Made by a program: the position numbers and the translations under genes
Notes under the pieces: model-generated
Databases searched by the model: none
Told to the model about the DNA's origin: nothing
The model's input: the letters and a program-made list of their open reading frames with translations, nothing else
Shown: positions 1-9,680 of the stretch, in pieces
How the letters are laid out: the number at the start of each line of letters is the position of its first letter
Numbering within the stretch: the first letter of the stretch is position 1
Assembly (NCBI GenBank): GCA_026989495.1
Contig: JALSJE010000125.1
Location: 1 to 45,750, forward strand
DNA: 45,750 nt
Direction: 5' to 3'
Source of the DNA: Gammaproteobacteria bacterium
GTDB lineage: Bacteria > Pseudomonadota > Gammaproteobacteria > S144-34

Positions 1-1
1 C

Positions 2-142
2 GTCGAACGGCGCTTCTCGCTTCGTCAGGTTATAGATGCCTACCTGTCCGTCTACGAACTCGCCCTCGGCGCCGCAGACCGACCTGGACCACAACGAGCA
101 AATCTCCATTTCGCGCCTCGCAATCAAAACACTGGTCGATAG
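2..142 (+). CDS. Partial glycosyltransferase (GT4-like) C-terminus, truncated by window start
   Basis: Open frame from base 2 to TAG at 140-142: VERRFSLRQVIDAYLSVYELAL..., resembling the C-terminal 'RFS...AYLxVY' end of GT4 enzymes. Confidence 0.45.
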   Translation, partial: VERRFSLRQVIDAYLSVYELALGAADRPGPQRANLHFAPRNQNTGR

Positions 143-273
143 GCAGTCCCGCTGATAGCCCAGATCAAGGCTGCGATTGACCTATACTTGCACTCAAATG
201 CCGGACCACACGCGAGATCAGCACCACATAGGATCGCCCTCTTTATATTTGCCTTCGCAGGCTCGATAATTGC

Positions 274-594
274 ATGCCATCGGACAGCGGATCATCATAC
301 GCGGAGAACATGCAACGCAATTTGCACAACAGAATCCACAAGATCCTGAGTTCGATCCGAAACGAGGGGCTGCTCCATTACTTGCGCAGGATCATCTGGC
401 TGGGCCGCTATCGCCACCTGCTCTTCAGGCTCATCCGGCGGCGGCGCCTGAACCGCGACGCAGTGCAGGTCTACGGAGCCGACCTCAAATTGCCCACCGG
501 GCGCAGAGAAGGAATAGCCGAGGAACTGTTGCTGTATGGCGTTCATGAACCAGCCGCAACAGCTCACTACGGAGCATTCTTCGCCCAGGAATGA
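274..594 (+). pseudogene. N-terminal part of FkbM-type methyltransferase, separated from 591-1226 by a frame change
   Basis: 106 aa ending ...LLLYGVHEPAATAHYGAFFAQE*, the segment that normally precedes the SAM-binding motif of FkbM proteins; stop overlaps the next ATG (ATGA at 591-594). Confidence 0.5.
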
Positions 595-1226
595 CGATCC
601 TCGATGTTGGAACCAACATCGGCTACTACCTGGCCGTGGCGAGCGATCGGATTGGCCAAAATGGCCAAATCGTCGGTCTTGAGCCAGATCCAGAGCTTTA
701 CCGCATTGCCTTGCACAATGCTAACTCCATGAAAGCCCAGGTGAAGATCATTCAGGCGGCTGCGAGCGACAAGGAAGGCTATGCAGATTTCTATCCTTCG
801 GAAGTAAGCAACTGGGGTTCCCTAAGAAAGGACCCTTCCCATAAGCAGCTCCCGTCTGTGCGCGTCCCTACAGTGACGATCGACGCTGTGTGCGAGGAGC
901 TCGCCATGCAGCCCCATGCCATCAGGATGGATATCGAAGGGCTGGAAGCTGTGGCCTTGTCGGGCGCCAAGAAGACGCTTCGCAGGCTGCCCGCGCTCTT
1001 TATTGAGCTGCACCTGTCCGTGCTGAGCGACGCAGAAAAGAGACTGATCGCCTCACTCCTGTCCGGCTACGGGCATTTTCTTGCCCTCAGCCGATACTAC
1101 GACTGGGCATATAGCTTGCCTGTAGCGCGTCGTCGCTCGCGATGGGCCTTCGGCGCAGGCGAGCTCGCCGATTTCATGAGACGCCGTGACATCCATCCGG
1201 ACGTGATCCTCTTCGCTACGCGATGA
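591..1226 (+). CDS. FkbM family methyltransferase (SAM-binding domain)
   Basis: MTILDVGTNIGYYLAVASDRIGQNGQIVGLEPDPELY...; SAM motif I and downstream 'RMDIEGLEAVALSGA' typical of FkbM. Confidence 0.75.
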   Translation: MTILDVGTNIGYYLAVASDRIGQNGQIVGLEPDPELYRIALHNANSMKAQVKIIQAAASDKEGYADFYPSEVSNWGSLRKDPSHKQLPSVRVPTVTIDAVCEELAMQPHAIRMDIEGLEAVALSGAKKTLRRLPALFIELHLSVLSDAEKRLIASLLSGYGHFLALSRYYDWAYSLPVARRRSRWAFGAGELADFMRRRDIHPDVILFATR

Positions 1227-1257
1227 ACCTGTATTACCCGGCTCCGTATCTGGACCA

Positions 1258-2328
1258 GTGCCTCGCATCTCCGTTCTGATCCCGGCCCACAATTGCGCCC
1301 CGTACGTAGAGACGGCGGTCCAGAGTGTCCTGGACCAGTCATATCGAGATATTGAGGTGATTGTCGCCGACGATGGCTCGACCGATGGCACTTGGCGCAT
1401 CCTGGAAAGGGTGGCCCATCGGGACAGTCGTGTCATTTTGATCCGGAACGAGCGAAACCTTGGCCGCGCACGCACACCCAACTTGCTTATAAAGGCCGCC
1501 AGAGGCGAGTATGTGGCACGGCTTGACGCGGACGATGTGGCGCTACCACATCGGCTGGAGCACCAGTTACGATTCATGGAGGAGCACGGTCTCACCCTGA
1601 GCGGAACATGGCTCAGGACGCTCGGCCTGCCGCATAACTATGTCCTCACCTTCCCCGTAACCGATATGGAAATCCGCGCATACCTTCTTTTTCAAAGCCC
1701 GTTTGCACAAAACACAATCATGGCACGTCGCGAGCTGCTGTTGCGCCATCCATACCGGCCGGAAGCAGGGTACGCTGAAGATTATGATCTTTGGGTGCGC
1801 ATCTCGGCCGATGCCCGTATGGGAAACCTCCCCGACCCGCTCGTCCTTTATCGCCAGCATCCGTCCCAAGCTAGCATTGCGCACGCCCGGGAGCAGTGGG
1901 ACGATGCCAAACGTGCACGTCGGCTGGCACTAGATCTCCTGGGTCCTCCAGCCACGGATGGCGAGAAGGCGGTACACGAACGGATACGCTATCCCGCATC
2001 GATATCAAGCCGAAAAGAGCTAAAAGAAATGGAAAGTTGGCTGAGGCGCCTCGCCGTTCATTTTGAACGAGAGCCGGCGGCCGCTCGGGTCGTCGCGCGC
2101 CAGTGGCTGCACGTGTGCCTGAGAGCGGGCACGTTGGGCCCTTGGGCCGCCTGGACCTTTCTGCGCTCGCCCTTGCGCCGTGCAGGCGCTTCTGCCATGG
2201 AAGCCGCCCTCGTGGCTGGCGTATGCTGCCTGCACATCCGCTACAGGTCGCGATTCTACGACTGGCTGCTGGGAGCCGTGCTTTCGTCCGGACTGGTGAA
2301 TCCAGGCAAAGCGGGCATGGCCGCGTGA
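1258..2328 (+). CDS. Glycosyltransferase family 2
   Basis: GTG start; PRISVLIPAHNCAPYVETAVQSVLDQSYRDIEVIVADDGSTDGTW ... ARLDADDVALPHRLEHQ: GT2/GT-A signature. Confidence 0.9.
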   Translation: MPRISVLIPAHNCAPYVETAVQSVLDQSYRDIEVIVADDGSTDGTWRILERVAHRDSRVILIRNERNLGRARTPNLLIKAARGEYVARLDADDVALPHRLEHQLRFMEEHGLTLSGTWLRTLGLPHNYVLTFPVTDMEIRAYLLFQSPFAQNTIMARRELLLRHPYRPEAGYAEDYDLWVRISADARMGNLPDPLVLYRQHPSQASIAHAREQWDDAKRARRLALDLLGPPATDGEKAVHERIRYPASISSRKELKEMESWLRRLAVHFEREPAAARVVARQWLHVCLRAGTLGPWAAWTFLRSPLRRAGASAMEAALVAGVCCLHIRYRSRFYDWLLGAVLSSGLVNPGKAGMAA

Positions 2329-2333
2329 CCATC

Positions 2334-2495
2334 GAAAGGTCTGAAAAATTCGATCTTTCAGACCTTTCCCGCGGCCAGGGACGGCCGCGGGAGAGCTCAT
2401 GCACAGGGAAGTGCATGACGACCCCAGGAAAATCCGAATGGCCGCAAAGCACCTCAGCGCTGATCGATCCGCGCAGCGGATTGATCTGAGTTTCC
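2334..2495 (+). repeat. Multi-hairpin repeat element, copy 1 of 3
   Basis: GAAAGGTCTGAAA...TTTCAGACCTTT / CCCGCGGCC-AGGGAC-GGCCGCGGG / ATGCAC-AGGGAA-GTGCAT / GATCGATCCGCGCAGCGGATTGATC...GTTTCC; aligns along its length to 15527-15691 (reverse) and 45545-45706. Confidence 0.9.
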
Positions 2496-2570
2496 GATAC
2501 ACGGAAAACAAAGAAGCCACACTAAGCGCGGCGTCTTCCATCCGAAACCATCCACCTGATGTCCGCCAAA

Positions 2571-3830
2571 TCAGGGTTTGTCCATCCCTGATCTGGCCTT
2601 GAGAAAGGCCGCCGCCTGCAACAGGAGGGCAGCGACGCGGCCGGCGTAGAGCGCCAGGATGGCGCCCGGGGCGCCGAGCCATGGTATCAGGATGACGGCC
2701 GCGGCCGTGCCGGCGGCACCGCCGCCGAGCACGACGCGGGGAAGACGCCCCGCGTTGCCCGTCGCGACCAGGGCGACGTTGCCGAGGATGGTGGCGAGGT
2801 GGAGGGCGGGGTAGGCGGCGAGGGCGGCGAGCATCCACGCCGCCTCCGCGTAGCCGGGGCCGAAGAGCGGCAGCATCCACGGGCCGGCCGCGGCGAGGCC
2901 CGCGCCGAGCGCGAGCGCGGCGAGGAGCAGCGCGGCGCCGGCGCGCCGCAGGCGCGCGAGCGGCTCGCGCCGCTCGGCGTAGACGCGCGGCAGCAGGCTC
3001 TCCACCAGCGCCAGGAGGGGGAGCAGCGCGAGGTCCACGATGCGCTGGGCGAGGCCGAAGTGGCCCGCGCTCGCATAGCTGAGCTGGGCGAGCAGCGGCT
3101 TGTTGAGCTCGCCCTGCAGGCGCACGGCCAGCGCCGACAGGGCGAAGGGCCTGCCCTCGCTGGCGAGGGCGAGCCAGCGCCGCCACGGCACGCGCAGCGC
3201 GCGCGGCGAGGCCGCGGCGAGCCAGGCGACGGGGAGCACACCCGCCGCGGCGAAGGCGAGGACCCAGGCCTCCGCGCCCTCGACACCCAAGAGCGCGCAG
3301 GTCCCCACCGCCAGGGCGCGGGCTCCGGGCAGGGAGAACATGACCAGGCCGAAGCGCGCGAGCCGGCGCCGCCCCTGGTAGGCGCGGGCGTAGAGCTCGG
3401 CGCCGGAGGCCGAGACGGTCTCTCCGAAGGCGAGCGCACCGATGGCCCACACGGCCAGCGGTCCCCTCAGCGCCGTGGATGCCAGAATGGCCGAGACGGC
3501 CGCCGCGACGAGCCCGGCGCAGAGCCACAGCCCCACCGCCTCGCCCGTCCGCCGGAGCGCCTCGGCTGCGTCGCAGCGAGCGAGATCCCGCAGCAGCGCG
3601 CCGGGCAGGCCCAGGTTCGCCAGCGGCACGAGGAAGCCCCCGATCGCCACCGCCGCGACGAGCTGCCCGTAGGCCTCGGGGCCGAGCCGGCGCGCCAGCA
3701 GCACCACCAGGAGGGCCTGCGCCCCGGCGCGGGCGCCGAGCCCGGCCAGGGTCGCCACGCTGTCGCGCATGTAGGTCATCGGCTCCCACGCACTCCCGGT
3801 GTCGGCGGCCATGGGCCTCCCCGGCCGCAC
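2571..3830 (-). CDS. Oligosaccharide/polysaccharide flippase family membrane protein
   Basis: 419 aa, many TM segments, 'RDSVATLAGLGARAGAQALLVVLLARRLGPEAYGQLVAAVAIGG' typical of Wzx-like flippases; next to glycosyltransferases. Confidence 0.75.
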   Translation of the reverse strand: MRPGRPMAADTGSAWEPMTYMRDSVATLAGLGARAGAQALLVVLLARRLGPEAYGQLVAAVAIGGFLVPLANLGLPGALLRDLARCDAAEALRRTGEAVGLWLCAGLVAAAVSAILASTALRGPLAVWAIGALAFGETVSASGAELYARAYQGRRRLARFGLVMFSLPGARALAVGTCALLGVEGAEAWVLAFAAAGVLPVAWLAAASPRALRVPWRRWLALASEGRPFALSALAVRLQGELNKPLLAQLSYASAGHFGLAQRIVDLALLPLLALVESLLPRVYAERREPLARLRRAGAALLLAALALGAGLAAAGPWMLPLFGPGYAEAAWMLAALAAYPALHLATILGNVALVATGNAGRLPRVVLGGGAAGTAAAVILIPWLGAPGAILALYAGRVAALLLQAAAFLKARSGMDKP

Positions 3831-4000
3831 TTACGCCAGGCAGGCGCAGCCTGCGGCACCTCTTCAATCGGATGCTAATATTCGGTGCGGGCGTAGGCGC
3901 TCCGGACGCCATGCGCTATCATCCCAAATATTCGAAACCGTTCACAAATCCCGCCCATCGGCCGATATAGGGTAGGCAGGCGGGACAGGAGCGGCAGGCC

Positions 4001-5719
4001 ATGGCAAGCACCCAGCCCGTGCCGCCGCTGGGGGGGCTCGCCCGGCGGCTGGTGGAGGAAGGGCTCCTCTCGGAGGAGACGGCCCGTCTCGCCCAGCAGG
4101 AGGCCCAGAAGAAGCGCGTCTCCCTGGTGAGCGTGCTGGCCGGGACGGGGGAGGTCCCGCCCCGCGAGATCGCCACGGCGGCCTCGCGCGAGTTCGGGGT
4201 GCCGCTGTTCGACATCGGCGTCATCGACCTCGAGGCCGCTCCGGTCAAGCTGGTCGACGAGGACCTGATCCGCAAGCACAGGGCCCTGCCCATCTACAGG
4301 CGCGGCAACCGCCTGTTCGTGGCGGTCTCCGACCCCACCAACCTCGGCGCCCTCGACGAGATCAAGTTCCACACCAACCTCACCGTCGAGCCCATCCTGG
4401 TCGAGGACGACAAGCTCGAGCAGGCCATCGACCGGGCGCTCGAGGCCCACGACACCACCCTCCAGGACTTCGGCGACGTCGACCTGGAGAACCTGGACGT
4501 CGCCGGCGTCGACGAGGAGGAGCAGGCCAACGCCCAGGTCACCTCGGCGGACGCCGACGACGCCCCGGTGGTGCGCTTCGTCAACAAGATCCTGGTGGAC
4601 GCCATCAAGAAGGGGGCCTCCGACATCCACTTCGAGCCCTACGAGAAGGCCTACCGGGTGCGCTACCGCCAGGACGGGGTTCTGCACGAGGTGGCAAGCC
4701 CCCCCGTCTCGCTCGCGCCCCGCATCACGGCCCGGCTCAAGGTCATGGCCCGGCTCGACATCGCCGAGCGCCGCGTGCCCCAGGACGGCCGCATCAAGCT
4801 CTCGCTGTCGCGGAACCAGGCGATCGATTTCCGCGTCAACACCCTGCCCACCCTGTACGGGGAGAAGGTGGTGCTGCGCATCCTCGACTCCGCGCAGGCG
4901 AAGGTGGGGATCGACTCCCTGGGCATGGAGGAGGAGCAGAAGGCCGCCTTCCTCAACGCCATCCGCAAGCCCTGGGGCATGGTGCTGGTGACAGGCCCCA
5001 CGGGCAGCGGCAAGACCGTCACCCTCTACACCGCGCTCAACATCCTCAACACCCCCGAGCGCAACATTTCCACCGTCGAGGATCCGGTGGAGATCTTCGT
5101 CCCCGGCATCAACCAGGTGCAGATGAACCCCAAGACGGGGCTCACCTTCGCCGAGGCGCTGCGCGCCTTCCTGCGCCAGGATCCGGACATCATCATGGTG
5201 GGCGAGATCCGCGACCTGGAGACCGCCGAGATCGCCATCAAGGCGGCCCAGACCGGGCACATGGTGCTCTCGACCCTGCATACCAACGACGCCCCCCAGA
5301 CCCTCACGCGGCTCGCCAACATGGGCGTGCCGCCCTACAACATCGCCTCGGCGGTGACCCTGATCGTGGCCCAGCGCCTCGCCCGGCGCCTCTGCCCCCA
5401 CTGCCGCAAGCCCGCGGACTACCCGCCCGAGGTGCTGCTCAAGGCCGGCTTCCGCGAGGAGGAGATCGGCAGTCTCAAGATCTACGGCCCCGGCGGCTGC
5501 GATCAGTGCACCGGCGGATACCGCGGGCGCGTGGGCATCTTCCAGGTGATGCCGGTCTCGGAGGAGATGGGCCGCATCATCCTGGAGGGGGGCAACGCCA
5601 TGGATCTGGCCGAGCAGGCCCGCAAGGAGGGCGTCGCGGACCTGCGCGAGTCCGGCCTGCGCAAGGTCCGTGAGGGCATCACCAGCCTCGAGGAGATCGA
5701 CCGCGTCACGCGCGACTGA
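4001..5719 (+). CDS. pilB: Type IV-A pilus assembly ATPase PilB
   Basis: 572 aa; Walker A GPTGSGKTVTLYTALN, 'EDPVEI', 'LRQDPDIIMVGEIRDLETAEIAIKAAQTGHMVLSTLHTNDA', CPHCRKP...CDQC zinc motif. Confidence 0.97.
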   Translation: MASTQPVPPLGGLARRLVEEGLLSEETARLAQQEAQKKRVSLVSVLAGTGEVPPREIATAASREFGVPLFDIGVIDLEAAPVKLVDEDLIRKHRALPIYRRGNRLFVAVSDPTNLGALDEIKFHTNLTVEPILVEDDKLEQAIDRALEAHDTTLQDFGDVDLENLDVAGVDEEEQANAQVTSADADDAPVVRFVNKILVDAIKKGASDIHFEPYEKAYRVRYRQDGVLHEVASPPVSLAPRITARLKVMARLDIAERRVPQDGRIKLSLSRNQAIDFRVNTLPTLYGEKVVLRILDSAQAKVGIDSLGMEEEQKAAFLNAIRKPWGMVLVTGPTGSGKTVTLYTALNILNTPERNISTVEDPVEIFVPGINQVQMNPKTGLTFAEALRAFLRQDPDIIMVGEIRDLETAEIAIKAAQTGHMVLSTLHTNDAPQTLTRLANMGVPPYNIASAVTLIVAQRLARRLCPHCRKPADYPPEVLLKAGFREEEIGSLKIYGPGGCDQCTGGYRGRVGIFQVMPVSEEMGRIILEGGNAMDLAEQARKEGVADLRESGLRKVREGITSLEEIDRVTRD

Positions 5720-5730
5720 GGAGCGCCGCC

Positions 5731-6999
5731 ATGGCCACACGCGCCGCCAACGTCAGGGCCAGAACGAAGAAGGCCCGCAAGGACAGGGAGCAGACCCGGG
5801 CCGCGCTCTTCCTCTGGGAGGGCACGGACCGCAAGGGCAACCGCGTCAAGGGCGAGTCCCGCGGCGCCAACGAGGCCCAGGTGCGCGCCGAGCTGCGCCG
5901 CCAGGGTATCGTCCCGACGCGGGTCCGCAAGAAGATGGAGCTCTTCGCGGGCCTGAGGCGCCAGAGGATCCGCCCCGCCGACATCGCCGTCCTCAGCCGC
6001 CAGCTCGCCACCATGCTGGAGTCTGGCGTGCCGCTGGTGCAGGCCTTCGAGATCATCGGCCAGGGGCACGAGAACCCCAAGATGCAGGAGCTCGTCCTCG
6101 CCATCAAGGCCGACGTGGAGGCGGGCTCCTCCCTGGCCGAGGCGCTGGCCAGGCATCCCCTCCACTTCGACGACCTGTTCGTGAACCTGGTGCGCGCGGG
6201 CGAGCACGCGGGCGTGCTCGACACCCTGCTCGACAAGATCGCCACCTACAAGGAGAAGACCGAGAGCCTCAAGGGCAAGATCAAGAAGGCCCTCTTCTAC
6301 CCGACGGCGGTGCTGGTGGTGGCCGTCCTCGTCACCATCCTGCTGCTGGTCTTCGTCGTGCCCCAGTTCGAGAGCATGTTCAAGGACTTCGGGGCGGACC
6401 TGCCCGCCTTCACGCGCCTCGTCATCGACATGTCGCGCTTCATGCAGGAGTGGTGGTGGGCCGTGCTGGGCGGCGCCATCGCCGTCGTCGTGGCGCTGGC
6501 CCAGCTCCACAAGCGCTCGCCCCGCTTCCGGCGCGGGATGGACCGCGTGGTGCTGCGCCTGCCCATCGTCGGCCCCATCCTGCGCAAGGCCGCCATCGCC
6601 CGCTACGCGCGCACGCTCTCGACCATGTTCGCCGCGGGCGTGCCCCTGGTGGAGGCGCTCCAGTCCGTGGCGGGGGCCACGGGCAACGCCGAGTACGCCG
6701 ACGCCGTCCTCCAGATGCGCGAGGCGGTGGCCACCGGCCAGCAGCTCCAGCTCGCCATGCGCCAGACGGGGCTCTTCCCGCACATGGTGGTGCAGATGGT
6801 GGCCATCGGCGAGGAGTCCGGCGCCCTGGATGACATGCTCTCCAAGGTGGCGGACTTCTACGAGGAGCAGGTGGACAACGCCGTCGACGCCCTGAGCAGC
6901 CTCCTCGAGCCGCTCATCATGATCATCCTCGGCGTGCTGGTGGGCGGCCTCGTCGTGGCCATGTACCTGCCCGTCTTCAAGATGGCCTCCACGATCTGA
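5731..6999 (+). CDS. pilC: Type IV pilus inner-membrane platform protein PilC
   Basis: 422 aa, T2SSF domains, 'LSRQLATMLESGVPLVQAFEIIGQGHENPKM', C-terminal 'GLVVAMYLPVFKMASTI'. Confidence 0.97.
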   Translation: MATRAANVRARTKKARKDREQTRAALFLWEGTDRKGNRVKGESRGANEAQVRAELRRQGIVPTRVRKKMELFAGLRRQRIRPADIAVLSRQLATMLESGVPLVQAFEIIGQGHENPKMQELVLAIKADVEAGSSLAEALARHPLHFDDLFVNLVRAGEHAGVLDTLLDKIATYKEKTESLKGKIKKALFYPTAVLVVAVLVTILLLVFVVPQFESMFKDFGADLPAFTRLVIDMSRFMQEWWWAVLGGAIAVVVALAQLHKRSPRFRRGMDRVVLRLPIVGPILRKAAIARYARTLSTMFAAGVPLVEALQSVAGATGNAEYADAVLQMREAVATGQQLQLAMRQTGLFPHMVVQMVAIGEESGALDDMLSKVADFYEEQVDNAVDALSSLLEPLIMIILGVLVGGLVVAMYLPVFKMASTI

Positions 7000-7020
7000 G
7001 GCCCGGGCGGCGCGAGGGGT

Positions 7021-7887
7021 TTGCTCGAGGCGATCGCGACATCACCCGGCCTGCTGGTCTCCGGGACGGTGGTGCTGGGCCTGGTGGTGGGGAGCTTCCT
7101 CACCGTCGTGGCCCATCGGCTCCCCCTCATGATGGAGCGCGAGTGGCGCCGCCACTGCGCGGAGCTCGCCGGCGAGGCGCCGCCCGCGGAGCCGCCGCTG
7201 AACCTGGTCGTGCCGCGCTCGCGCTGCCCGGGGTGCGGGCGGGCCATCCGCGCCGTGGAGAACATCCCGCTCGCGAGCTTCCTGGCGCTGCGTGGCCGCT
7301 GCCCGGGGTGCGGGCGCTTCATCGGCTGGCGCTATCCCGCGATCGAGCTGGCCAGCGCCGCCCTGGCCGGCATCGCGGCCTGGCGCTTCGGCCTCTCGCC
7401 CGCGCTCGGCGCGGCGCTGGTCTACGCGTGGGCGCTGCTCGCGCTCACGGCCATCGACCTGGAGCGCCAGCTCCTCCCGGACCAGATCACCCTCCCGCTC
7501 CTGTGGGCGGGCCTGCTCTGGAATCTGGGCCCCTGGGGTTTCGTTCCGCTCGCGGACGCGGTCGCCGGCGCCGCCGCCGGCTATCTTTTCCTGTGGGGCG
7601 TGTACCACGCCTTCCGCCTCCTCACGGGCAAGGAGGGCATGGGCTACGGCGACTTCAAGCTGCTCGCGGCCATCGGCGCCTGGACCGGCTGGCAGATGCT
7701 CCCCCTTGTGGTGCTCGGCGCCTCGCTCATCGGCGCGCTCGTAGGCGGCGGCCTCATCGCCGCCGGCCGCCGGCGTCGTGAGGTGCCCATCCCCTTCGGG
7801 CCCTTCCTCGCAGGCGCCGGCTGGATCGCCCTCCTCTGGGGGGAGGCGCTCACCGCGGCGTATCTTCGCTGGACAGGCCTCGTCTGA
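7021..7887 (+). CDS. pilD: Prepilin peptidase PilD (TTG start)
   Basis: Two CPGCGR zinc motifs, GxGD-type motif 'GKEGMGYGDFKLLAAIGAWTGW', multi-TM; follows pilC. Confidence 0.95.
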   Translation: MLEAIATSPGLLVSGTVVLGLVVGSFLTVVAHRLPLMMEREWRRHCAELAGEAPPAEPPLNLVVPRSRCPGCGRAIRAVENIPLASFLALRGRCPGCGRFIGWRYPAIELASAALAGIAAWRFGLSPALGAALVYAWALLALTAIDLERQLLPDQITLPLLWAGLLWNLGPWGFVPLADAVAGAAAGYLFLWGVYHAFRLLTGKEGMGYGDFKLLAAIGAWTGWQMLPLVVLGASLIGALVGGGLIAAGRRRREVPIPFGPFLAGAGWIALLWGEALTAAYLRWTGLV

Positions 7888-7891
7888 GCCC

Positions 7892-8515
7892 ATGGCCGAG
7901 CGGAGCCGTCCGCTGGTGGTGGCCCTCACGGGGGGCGCGGGAGCGGGCAAGAGCGCCGCGGCGCACGTGTTCCGCAGCCTGGGCGTCCCCGTGCTCGACA
8001 CGGACGACGTCGCCCACGCGCTGACCCGCCCCGGCCAGCCCGCGCTGGCGGAGATCGTGACGGTCTTCGGACACGAGGTGCTCACGCGCGAGGGTGCGCT
8101 CGACCGCGCGGTCCTGCGCCGCCGCATCCTTGCCGACACGGCGGCCCGGCGCCGCCTGGAGGCCATCCTCCATCCCAGGATCCGGGCCGAGGTGGAACGC
8201 TGGACAGCCGCCTGTGAGGCGCCCTACTGTGTGGTGGTGGTCCCCCTGCTGGTGGAGGTCGGCTGGCAGAAGCTGGCCGATCGCGTGCTGGTGATCGACA
8301 CCCCCGAAGCCTTGCAGCGTACGCGCCTGCGAACCCGTGGGCTGTCCGGCCCGGAGATCGATGCTATGCTCACGGCGCAGGCGGACCGCGCCACGCGGCT
8401 CGCGGCCGCGGACGACGTGATCGTGAACGACCGCGGCCTGGCCGCGCTGGAGGCGGCCGTGCGCGCGGCCCATGCGCGTTATCTGGAACTGGCCCGCACC
8501 GGCGGCACGGAGTAG
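7892..8515 (+). CDS. coaE: Dephospho-CoA kinase
   Basis: MAERSRPLVVALTGGAGAGKSAAAHVFRSLGVPVLDTDDVAH...; P-loop and CoaE pattern; pilD-coaE-zapD-yacG order. Confidence 0.93.
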   Translation: MAERSRPLVVALTGGAGAGKSAAAHVFRSLGVPVLDTDDVAHALTRPGQPALAEIVTVFGHEVLTREGALDRAVLRRRILADTAARRRLEAILHPRIRAEVERWTAACEAPYCVVVVPLLVEVGWQKLADRVLVIDTPEALQRTRLRTRGLSGPEIDAMLTAQADRATRLAAADDVIVNDRGLAALEAAVRAAHARYLELARTGGTE

Positions 8516-8521
8516 CGCACG

Positions 8522-9349
8522 ATGCAGGGAGGGGCGCAGGCGGCCATGCGGCGAGAGCCGGCCTCGGACATCCGCACCCGGGCCCGGGTGGTGGTCTACG
8601 AGCAGCCGCTCAACGAGCGGGTGCGCACCCTGCTGCGCCTGGAGATGCTCTTCCGCCGCACCCGCCACAGCCTTGCCCGGCCCACCCCCTGGGACAGCCG
8701 CATGGCCCTGGACGGCCTGCTGGAGATCATGGCCATCGCCGGGCGCAGCGATCTGCGCTCCGAGCTCCTCAAGGAGCTCGAGCGGCTGGCCGGCGTGCTG
8801 GGCGAGCTTGCGAGCGACCCGCGCGTGGACCCGCAGCGCCTCGCCCACGTGCTCGGCGAGATGGAGGCCCTCGTGGACGTGCTCCGCCACGGCAACGGGC
8901 GCTTCGGCGAGGCGCTCAAGGAGAACGAGTTCCTGAGCGCCGTGCGCCAGCGCGCCGCCATTCCCGGCGGCACCTGCGGCTTCGACGTGCCGGCGCTGCA
9001 GTTCTGGCTGGAGCAGCCGGCGGAGCTCCGTCGCGGTGACCTGGAGGCCTGGCTCGCCGTGTTCGCGCCGCTGGAGACCGCCGCCGAGCTCATCCTGCGC
9101 CTCATCCGCGAGAGCGCCGTGCCCACACGGCAGGTGGCCGAGGGCGGCTTCTACCAGCGCAGCCTGGAGGGCGGGCGTCTGTGCCAGATGGTGCGCATCG
9201 GCCTGAGCGGCGACCAGCCCCTCTACCCGGAGGTGAGCGGGGGGCGCCACCGGGTCACCGTGCGCTTCCTCGAGCAAGACATCCGGGCCGGGCGGCCGCG
9301 CCAGACGAAGCGCGACGTGCCCTTCGACTTCACCTGCTGCGCCATCTGA
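8522..9349 (+). CDS. zapD: Cell division protein ZapD
   Basis: '[21 protein letters not shown]', '[27 protein letters not shown]'; ZapD/YacF motifs and gene order. Confidence 0.93.
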   Translation: MQGGAQAAMRREPASDIRTRARVVVYEQPLNERVRTLLRLEMLFRRTRHSLARPTPWDSRMALDGLLEIMAIAGRSDLRSELLKELERLAGVLGELASDPRVDPQRLAHVLGEMEALVDVLRHGNGRFGEALKENEFLSAVRQRAAIPGGTCGFDVPALQFWLEQPAELRRGDLEAWLAVFAPLETAAELILRLIRESAVPTRQVAEGGFYQRSLEGGRLCQMVRIGLSGDQPLYPEVSGGRHRVTVRFLEQDIRAGRPRQTKRDVPFDFTCCAI

Positions 9350-9363
9350 GCGAGCGCCCGGCC

Positions 9364-9567
9364 ATGGCCGAGCGGCAGCCGCCCAGGACCGTCCCCTGCC
9401 CCACCTGCGGGAAGCCCGTCCCCTGGATCGAGGCCTCGCGCTGGCGCCCCTTCTGCAGCGAGCGCTGCCGCCTCATCGACCTCGGCGAGTGGCTGGCCGA
9501 GACGCGCCGCATCCCAGGCCAAGAGCCGGCCCCTTCCGGCGGCCGCGACGGGGACGCGGCATCCTGA
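9364..9567 (+). CDS. yacG: DNA gyrase inhibitor YacG
   Basis: 67 aa zinc protein: [12 protein letters not shown]...[17 protein letters not shown]. Confidence 0.95.
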   Translation: MAERQPPRTVPCPTCGKPVPWIEASRWRPFCSERCRLIDLGEWLAETRRIPGQEPAPSGGRDGDAAS

Positions 9568-9593
9568 TCGGGCCGGCCCGGCCGCGCGCCGTC

Positions 9594-9680
9594 AAGTGGA
9601 CAGTGAACGGTGAACAGTGGACGGCAAGCGGGCACCACCTATCGTCTACCGCCTGCTTTCTGCCGTCCACTGTCCACCTT
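9594..9680. repeat. Imperfect inverted repeat built from GTGAACGG/CAGTGGACGG phrases
   Basis: aagtggacagtgaacggtgaacagtggacggcaagcgggc ... gcctgctttctgccgtccactgtccacctt. Confidence 0.75.

Noticed and set aside
580-600. Programmed ribosomal frameshift in fkbM
   Set aside because: No slippery heptamer or obvious stimulatory structure; a simple mutation or coupling is more likely.
2020-3912. 630-aa minus-strand ORF
   Set aside because: Alternate frame over the flippase with R/A/G-rich translation; the 2571-3830 frame has clear membrane-protein homology.
3875-5740. 621-aa minus ORF opposite pilB
   Set aside because: Shadow ORF of pilB codons; no recognisable family.
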